Source: Isoetes taiwanensis
Lineage: Eukaryota > Streptophyta > Lycopodiopsida > Isoetales > Isoetaceae
DNA length: 64,000 bases
NCBI GenBank assembly: GCA_021234155.1
Contig: JAJEKV010000028.1
Coordinates: 15,237,258 to 15,301,257 of the forward strand
Reading direction: 5' to 3'
Shown here: positions 56,930 through 64,000 of the stretch, one piece after another
Numbering within the stretch: position 1 is the first letter of the stretch
Layout of the letters: each line of letters starts with the position of its first letter
Notes under the pieces: model-generated
What the model saw: only the letters and a program-made list of their open reading frames with translations
Told to the model about the DNA's origin: nothing
Database searches by the model: none
Program-made: the position numbers and the translations under genes

Positions 56930-59210
56930 ATCTCCTTTCTCACTAGTTTCATTTGTAGAACCAGCTAGCACTTTAGTTTCCCATTTGTGTAAGAACCATA
57001 CACTTTGGACGGAGCATTGGGAATATTCTAACCGCAAGTTTCAATTAGCTATAAATGTTTAAAATTAATATTTCTAAATGAAAATGAAATGAAGTACCTT
57101 CATACCAACGGTTCTACCTGCTCATGTGCCTTGTTGGTTCTCCAACTGTCAACAATGAATACGCCTTTTCTTTTCAAAGTCCATTCCACCTCGCTTTATG
57201 ACTGCAGCTCTCTCTCATGGTTCTTAAAAGCAAAGAGTTTGAAAAGTTGTGCCTCAAAGCATAAATACCATGTTTACGCTTTATAAGACATGCACCACTT
57301 GCATTTTATTCTTCTTCAAAGATGAAGAATCGAGTAGATGGGTCTTTCCATTCAAATAAATTTCCTCTGATGAATTGCTATCGAAGATTCTAAAATTTGC
57401 AGCCACTTCAATCTGCTCAACCATGATGCATCCTCTTGAAGGGCCTCCTCACCATCTTACACTGCCTCGCTCCAAAAGAGCTCTTCGTAGTTTATCCTTT
57501 CTTCATCAAATTCTTTATCACTATATTGACTTCTTATTCTACCACAAATTCCTTCCTTCATGAGATATACAGGAGCTTCTTTATTCCAATAAGAAAACAA
57601 TGTGCTCTTAGCCATACAAAGAAATAAGAATGAGTGAATCTCAAAAATGATCCCACAAGAATAAGTGCCCACAATGCCAAAGAGCAAATCGTTATGCCTA
57701 TATAAATCACTTTACTGGTTGCTGCGATCTTCCGTGTCGCCAAGTGGAGAAAAAATTGATGCAATAAATTTGTATCTCTGCGAACCGCTATACTACGGAC
57801 TCGATGCTAATCAGCAAATTATGGACGCTCGAGATGGACGCTTCTAAAAAATTAAAGTAAAACAGTATCTGAGCTTTGGGAAAAAAAAGGTCTATCCATT
57901 ATAATTATATAATTAAAACTTATTTAGACCCTTCTTAAAAAATAGAGTATTCCGTGAGAATATTTCAAAACCATTCCTCAAGAATCATTTTAGATGTAAA
58001 CCTTGTCCAATAAATTGCCTCGATGCAAACCAACAGCCAAACATTGGAGAAGCAATACTACAGGGTCTATGCAACCCAAATAATCCAATTGGGTTGCAAT
58101 TGCTAATCAGCTTTGAATTTCTGGAGGATTTTATGGGCTCGTGACTTCCGTTAGCTGCGGTATTCCTCGAATTCTCAAATCGCTTTGGCAAGAAGAATAG
58201 ATGATTAGGGCTAACTTAATGCATCCGAAGGATGTCTATTATTTGTTATGTTGCGTTTTAACAGAAGTTTACTCCATACAACCAAGTTCATGCATATCGA
58301 TTGAGACTAATGGTTGAAAATCACAGCCATAGTGAGATGCTTCTTTTCTCAACGAGCAGACAAAGACAAGGCACAAGCCGCCCCTCATTACGTGCATTCT
58401 GTTTGTCTGGATGGCAACCCATCATCACAAAGCATCCGAAAGTATGCTTATCCTGTTACATCCTCGTGGGATGAAGGTACATCCCCGTTTAAAGCTGTCT
58501 GACATTACTCAAGATGTACTCTCATCGAATGGTCCTGACCTTTCACATCTCGTCCTTCCATTCTAGTACCTTGCCAAAGTTCCTATAGAAGAATATGCAA
58601 GCAGCTTTCTAATATACTCTAAGCTAACTCATGTTCACTTCCAATATGGGCATTGAACTAAGACAAAAAGGATGTTAGATGTTCCCAGAATGCAGATGAA
58701 AAAACTAAAGAGCGGCGAACGAATTTTCTCAAGTGAAGTCCAACACTTCAGTGGATGTGCCTCTACGATTTTGAAACACCTAACATGGATGTAGACAAGT
58801 TGGTAAAATGATGAAGAGCAGTAGAAGTTGGAGCTCGCTCAATTTGTCTCAAACGTGAATTACAAACGCCAAGATGAAATCCTCCTTAACTTTGATTGAG
58901 ACACCTCATCCGCCGATGCACAAAAATATGTAACCAACTAAACACTACACCAAGTTCATCCGCCATCCAGCTATCAGCACCAAATTGTGCTCCTAAATTT
59001 ATCCGTGTATTACGTGTCCCATATTCTCTAATTAAGCCTCAAACTTAGCCCTAGATCAAATGGCAACCACTTGAAAATGAATTACATGTTCTCTGCGGCT
59101 TGAATACGTTTATCACGCAGCATTAATTCAAGACATACAAATATTGAATATTAACTTGGTGTTTTCTTTCAGATCGGAGGAACCTTAACTTCCTCACGCC
59201 CCACCACCCC
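56930..59210 (-). repeat. Right arm of the 5.1-kb inverted repeat
   Basis: Mirror of 54070-56480, with the axis near 56640-56675. About 450 bp of single-copy or too-diverged sequence (56480-56930) separates the arms. The minus strand of this arm holds a 76-codon frame (57687-57457) reading a hydrophobic, then charged sequence that I cannot identify. Reading the two arms against each other gives no better-known protein. The segment may derive from a duplicated gene or from an element with very long inverted ends. Confidence 0.85.
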
Positions 59211-59419
59211 ATATGCACCAAAGAAAACCTTGAAGATTCTCAAGGTCAATAACTTACACAACCACCTAATTCGGGGCCTACACCTAAAACAACAAGAATA
59301 AAAAAAAGACCACATGTCATTGTTCCAAAAATCTATATGTGGTTATATGGAGGTATGGTTTCATTATGAGGCATGCAGTCGCTTTTTTACTGAGCCATAG
59401 CTTCTTTTCATGTGCTCTC

Positions 59420-59990
59420 CTTTTGAGGTGTCAGTTTTTTAAAAAGAGGTGCTGCTTTTAGGGGGTGTTGTTTCAAGAAGGTGGTGCCTTTGAGGTGTAG
59501 CTTATAACTAGGTGCAGTTTCCAGTTGTTGCTTTCTTTTATGTTACAGTTTTTGAAGTGTATTTATATGAGGTATAGTTTTAAGTGGTTGTTTTTTAGGA
59601 AGCATAGTTTTTGAAGTGGTGTGATTTTTAATTGAGGTGTTGCTTTGAGGTGTGGTTTATAAGGGTGTAGTTTTTAAACAGTTGAGTATGGTTTTTACGC
59701 TTATAAGCCGGGTACTTCTTTAAGTGGTTGTTTTAAATGAAGCATGGTTTTCCTCAAGGGTGTAGTTTATAACCAGGGTGTAGTTTTAAGAAGTTATTTC
59801 TTTAAGGAAGCATGATTTTTTAGGTGTGGTATATATAACTAGGTAGTTTTTGAGCAGTTGTTTCTTAAAGCAAGCTAGCTCTCTTTTAGGTGTGGTTTTG
59901 GCAGGTGTAGTTTTATGGTCAGCTTTAAAGGTGTGGTTTTTGAAGTGGTGTGGTTTATAACTAGGTATTTCTTAAGAAAGTATGGTTTTT
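59420..59990. repeat. T/G-rich minisatellite
   Basis: Degenerate tandem units of roughly 60-75 bp are built from GGTGTGGTTTATAACTAGG, TGTAGTTTTTAAG, GTTGTTTCTTTAAGG and AAGCATGGTTTTTGA, repeated seven to nine times with deletions. It lies about 200 bp beyond the right end of the inverted repeat. There is no coding potential. Confidence 0.75.
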
Positions 59991-60116
59991 GAGGCCTTTG
60001 AGGCTACTTCTGCCAGCCACCATCACCGGAATATTCTTTGTGTGCCTCAAATCTTGGAAATGCATCGCATCGCTTTTTACATCTGGCGAAAAAATACTCT
60101 AACGCAAGTTAGGATC

Positions 60117-61412
60117 CAAGGTGTCTCAAACATGCCACATGGGCTCCAACATACTACCTAGGTCTAAATATGCCAAGGTGGCTCTAAGCATGCCATCTAG
60201 GCACTAATACGCCACCTAGGCCCAAACACCGGCTCCTACATGCCACCTATAGGCCCAACATGCCACATAGGCTCCAGCCCATGCTAACGGTCTAACATGC
60301 CAACGCGTCTCAAACATGCCACCGGCAGTTTCCAACATGACACCTAGGCCTGGAACATGCCAAGGTGGCTCAACATGCCACGTGGCCTCTATATGCCACC
60401 TAGGCTCCAAAGATATCAAGGTGGTTCCAACATTGCCATGTGGGCTCCAACATGTCAATCCAGGGTTCCAACCCGCCAAGGTGGCTCAAACATGTCGCCT
60501 AGGCACCAACATGCCACCAAGACTCAAACATGCTAAGGTGTTCCTTCAAACATGCCATGCGTCTAACATGCCAAGGTGGCTCAAACATACCACGCCAAAT
60601 CTAACATGCCAAGGTGGCTCAAACATGCCACGCAGTCTACATGCCACCTAGGCTCCAACATAATATCAAGGTGGTCAAACATGCCACATGAGTGCCCAAC
60701 ATGCCACCTAAGCTCAAACATGCAACATGCCACATGATGCCTAACATGCCACCTAGGCTCCAACACGCCAAGGTGGCTCAAAGATGCCAAAGTGGTTCAA
60801 ACATGGCCATGTGAAGCCCCAACATGCCACCGTAGGATCCAACATGCTGGGCGGTTGCCCAAACATGCCAAGGTGTCTCAAACATGTTACTGCCAAAGAC
60901 CAACATGCCACCTCGGATCTAACATGCTGTTGTCTCAAACACGCCACCGGGCTCCAACATGTCACCCAGGGATCCAACATGCCAAGGTGGCTCAAACATG
61001 CCATGTGGACCCAGGGCTCCAACATGCCACAAGGTGGCCTGATGCCAACTAGTCCCAACATGTCACCTAGGGCTCAAACATGTAAGGTGGCTCAAATATT
61101 CCACTGCCTCCTCCAACATGCCACCTAGGTCTAACATGCCAAGTTTCAAACATGCCGTGGCCTCAACATAATACCTAGGCTCAAACATGCCACGGGTCCA
61201 ACACGCCACCCAGTCTAAATACGCCAATGTGTTCTCAAACATCCCACCTAGGCTCCAACATGCCAAGGTGAGCTCAAACATGCCATGTGGCCCAACGTGC
61301 CAGCTTTGCTCCAACTCGTCAAGGTGTCCCAAGCATGTCGACCAGGCACCAACATGCCTAAAGCTCAACATGTCATGGCCTCAAACATGGGCTCAACATG
61401 CCACTCTCATGT
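60117..61412. repeat. About 20-bp satellite, alternating CATGCCACCTAGG and CATGCCAAGGTGG units
   Basis: About 1.3 kb of tandem units of 17-22 bp, roughly 60-65 in number. Two unit types recur: ACATGCCACCTAGGCTCCA and ACATGCCAAGGTGGCTCAA. They often alternate and give a dimer of near 40 bp. Because CCAAGGTGGC is nearly the reverse complement of GCCACCTAGG, neighbouring units can pair as hairpins. Shared ACATGCCA starts every unit. Stray single units reappear at 61870-61985. Long open frames on both strands (up to 114 codons) are by-products of the period. Confidence 0.9.
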
Positions 61413-64000
61413 GTGTGTGCTAGTTCATATACATGCTTTGATATGGATATGGTGTGTTAGAACCTTCGATTGTTTAAGGAAACCAATCTTTGTCCAAAAT
61501 TATATGCAAAAGCGCATCAATTACATTAGGATTCTAAAAGCAAAATGAGATAGTTGCACCGATCCGACATTCCCGAGTTCTCACCGACTTGTTCAACACT
61601 GATTTTGAGAAGCAATGTTGTGGTGTGAGATGTGAAAAAATTTGTCTAATTTGACTGGATGTCTGGAAAATCAGGTTCGGGGTACCAGCTAAAATTGGCC
61701 AAGCACTTCCCCAGAGAGATAAAACAAGCACTGCGACACCCAAATGATGATATCCTGTGCTTCATCAAATACTTATTTTCTTAAATGACTATTAGCAGTG
61801 CAAGTTGTAGGAATATGTGCAAAAAACTTAGCCTCCGGGGATGAACTGGATGATGAAGAAATGAGACTAAATTCGGATGCCATGTAGGCTCAAACGCGCT
61901 AAGGTGGCTCAAATACGAAGATGGTCAGTAAAGACAACACCTGGCATCAACGCGTCAAGGTGGCTCCAACATTACACCACATTGGCCTAAATGCCATTTC
62001 ATATGGAATTATTTTGAATGGGGAATCATAGAGCCATGGGCAAAACAGAATCATCGAAATCTGTTGCTTTAGATGAAGGCCCATGCTTGGAGGTCAGTTT
62101 CAGTCGCTCGTACCTCAGAATTCCCGACCAGCTTCAGTTCCAGATTTAGTCACGCCAGATGTTTCCGGGGGGCAAGCAGCCAAGAAGCTCTGCCTCTTCC
62201 CAAGATTTCTACTTTCTCCTAGAACCAAAGTCTTTGTTTGTCTTTCACAACTCCTTATCCTAGCTTTCTTTGTACTTACGCCTTCTATATAACTCTTAAG
62301 AGTCCGGTGTTGGTGAATTTCTTGCATCCAGAGAGTCAGGATTCCATGATCTTCGTGAAATGGAGATCATAATATTTGTGACGCTCCCTGCTTAGCCTTT
62401 TGATGGAAATTTTATTATATTTCCTGGACGCGAAAAGATCTGTGAGATAACTATGACAACTCTTGATTAGATGAGCTTTTGTTGAGGCATAATTTCAGTT
62501 GTCAAGATCGCTATAGATGTATATGGGTTCAATTATTCCTCAGCTTCCTCTTGGGTAATTCTACCAAAATTGTCACTTTAATTACTTTGCTGTGATCATG
62601 TGGTGGAAGACGATTTCTAACATTGCCTGGTGTCAAGTATGCACAGATGAAACCTTGGCGCTCCAGTGCTTGATTATAAGGGCTGCAAGGCCACATGGAC
62701 CCTACAGCCTTTAATTCAGACATCATGGTAGAATTTTCAAAAAGACTAATTGGTCTCGTTGAAGTAATTGGCAAAGGTCCGGGCCATTTCAAGTGCCTAG
62801 ACCTCAAATCAATATGTGTTTGCACCCCACCTGTAGCTGATATGCACCTCCTGACAGTAGTTGGTTAGCATCATTGGAGCAAATCCAGTGAATTTCAAAA
62901 GCTGAACTGATGATAATTCTATCGGATGCCCTTACGTAATAAAAGATGTAAAACAAATTATTAGTTGTATCCCAATCATGCCAAAGGATTCCTTATTTTT
63001 GCCATATAATTAGTATTTTGAACACTTTGATACGTTTACCAAATTTTAAAAGGCTGTACTTAAAAATATTTAATGCTTTTAGAGTGACGGGACCATAGGC
63101 CAACATTTATGGGCTAGAGAAAATTCTAGAAGCATCTTAAAGACCATGGCAAGTTGACTCCATGATTTGATTTTTGGCTACAAGCAACCATTGGTCAAAA
63201 CCTTGGGACCATTGTAGGAGTGAGAAATTAAAGTATGGTGGTATTCACAAGTCCAACTTTTAAAAGCAAGAAACCTCAAAGGCTAGAACCATGGTGGAGC
63301 ACCACTGGTCACTATTGAAATAAAGGGCTTGAAGACCAAGGTGGTAATAAGGAGTGGTAAACAAAAGGAAAAGACCATAAAAGGAAAAGATCACATCGGG
63401 GCAATAGGAAATGGCACATGAAATGCCATTTTACAAATCCGTGGTACAAGAACTAGGTATGAGTATTTGACAAAGGCAATGGTGGTAAAATTTTAATAAA
63501 GGGTGATGGTGGAAATGTAAATATTGGCTAGGGCAAAATATTTAAACACTTCCGAAATATAGCAAAGAAGCAGCCAATGAAGTGAAAGAAAATGATTGGT
63601 TAAAAATATAAAGGTGGCATAGGAACAAGTGAAACAGAAACATACAAAGGATTGAACAATGAAGAAATTTCAAACTTGCTGTCTTCCAATCTTTAATCCG
63701 TAGCGAATATGCTTTTACTTAAAGGTTTGACCATAAATATAGTAATCTCTTCTTAGTTTGACCTGAATGCTTTGTATTGGCCTTGAAGATGTGAGTTTTG
63801 ACCTTCACATCAATGTTGCTCACCAAACTCTTCCAAACTTTTGACCTACTATCCTAGGAGATGATTGACCTAGTCTTAAAGCATAGACTGCATAAGTTGC
63901 CCCTTAGGGCAATGTGTCTCATGTTACAATCATGAATGTCGTTCTAGTCCGCTGAGTGAGAAAAGCAATACGTAACTGAACGAAGTACAAATTGAGAGTT
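61413..64000. other. No recognised gene; stray satellite units and short ORFs
   Basis: Stray satellite units (CTAAGGTGGCTCAAA, TCAAGGTGGCTCCAACA) occur at 61870-61985. A 98-codon minus frame (62825-62529) and a 70-codon minus frame (62327-62115) are not recognised; they could be exons of a gene, but no splice structure is evident. From 63100 to 63640 the plus strand is purine-rich. The phrase TTTGACC recurs several times at 63720-63870, and a palindromic TTGCCCCTTAGGGCAA lies at 63897-63912. Confidence 0.3.

Noticed and set aside
54070-59210. Inverted repeat as ordinary terminal inverted repeats of a DNA transposon
   Set aside because: The arms make up nearly the entire length, no transposase is in the 450-bp centre and no target-site duplication was found. 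It is left as an unclassified inverted repeat.
60117-61412. Long open frames on both strands (up to 114 codons, rich in WHV/CLSHLG or NMPRW repeats)
   Set aside because: They follow the satellite period and exist on both strands at once. Composition, not selection, keeps them open.

Overview
The window looks like nuclear DNA from a land plant with a large, repeat-rich genome. A fern or another seed-free vascular plant is my best guess, with low to moderate confidence. The evidence is one intron-less S-domain receptor kinase, two dead pentatricopeptide-repeat (PPR) genes, a plant-type Helitron Rep/helicase, a Ty3/gypsy pol fragment, a LINE fragment, and many minisatellites. I found no rRNA, tRNA, CRISPR or bacterial-type features. 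Only one protein gene appears intact: the G-type lectin (S-domain) receptor-like kinase on the minus strand at 10667-13096. Almost everything else is mobile DNA in various stages of decay, or locally duplicated sequence.

Layout. 0-7.6 kb: a decayed retroelement-like stretch on the plus strand, then a truncated minus-strand Ty3/gypsy pol fragment (4857-5695) that abuts a GGAATCT-rich minisatellite (5690-6470). 7.2-10.4 kb: copies of a dispersed repeat, with one hypothetical ORF between them. 10.7-13.1 kb: the receptor kinase, with a 35-bp tandem repeat just upstream. 14.8-19.1 kb: copy A of an unidentified element family, split by a 1.4-kb LINE insertion with a pentanucleotide 3' tail. 19-28 kb: mostly featureless, apart from small tandem duplications and a retro-inserted mRNA 3' end (25.68-26.01 kb). 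28.1-33.9 kb: a decayed minus-strand Helitron Rep/helicase gene. 38.06-38.5 kb: a P-class PPR remnant. 38.7-44.1 kb: copies B and C of the same family as copy A, joined head to tail. 44.5-47.6 kb: several local direct duplications. 52.6-53.9 kb: a second PPR pseudogene, of the PLS/E type. 54.07-59.21 kb: an imperfect inverted repeat about 5.1 kb long. 59.4-61.4 kb: two unrelated minisatellites. The remainder to 64 kb has no recognisable gene.

The observations most worth following are the 5-kb inverted repeat, the A/B/C family (head-to-tail units with a conserved start palindrome and a short coiled-coil-like coding exon), the roughly 20-bp CCTAGG/CAAGGTGG satellite, and the LINE whose 3' tail is a (TTCTA)n microsatellite, with a possible solitary tail in copy B. 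All similarity statements come from reading motifs by eye. No database search was run.
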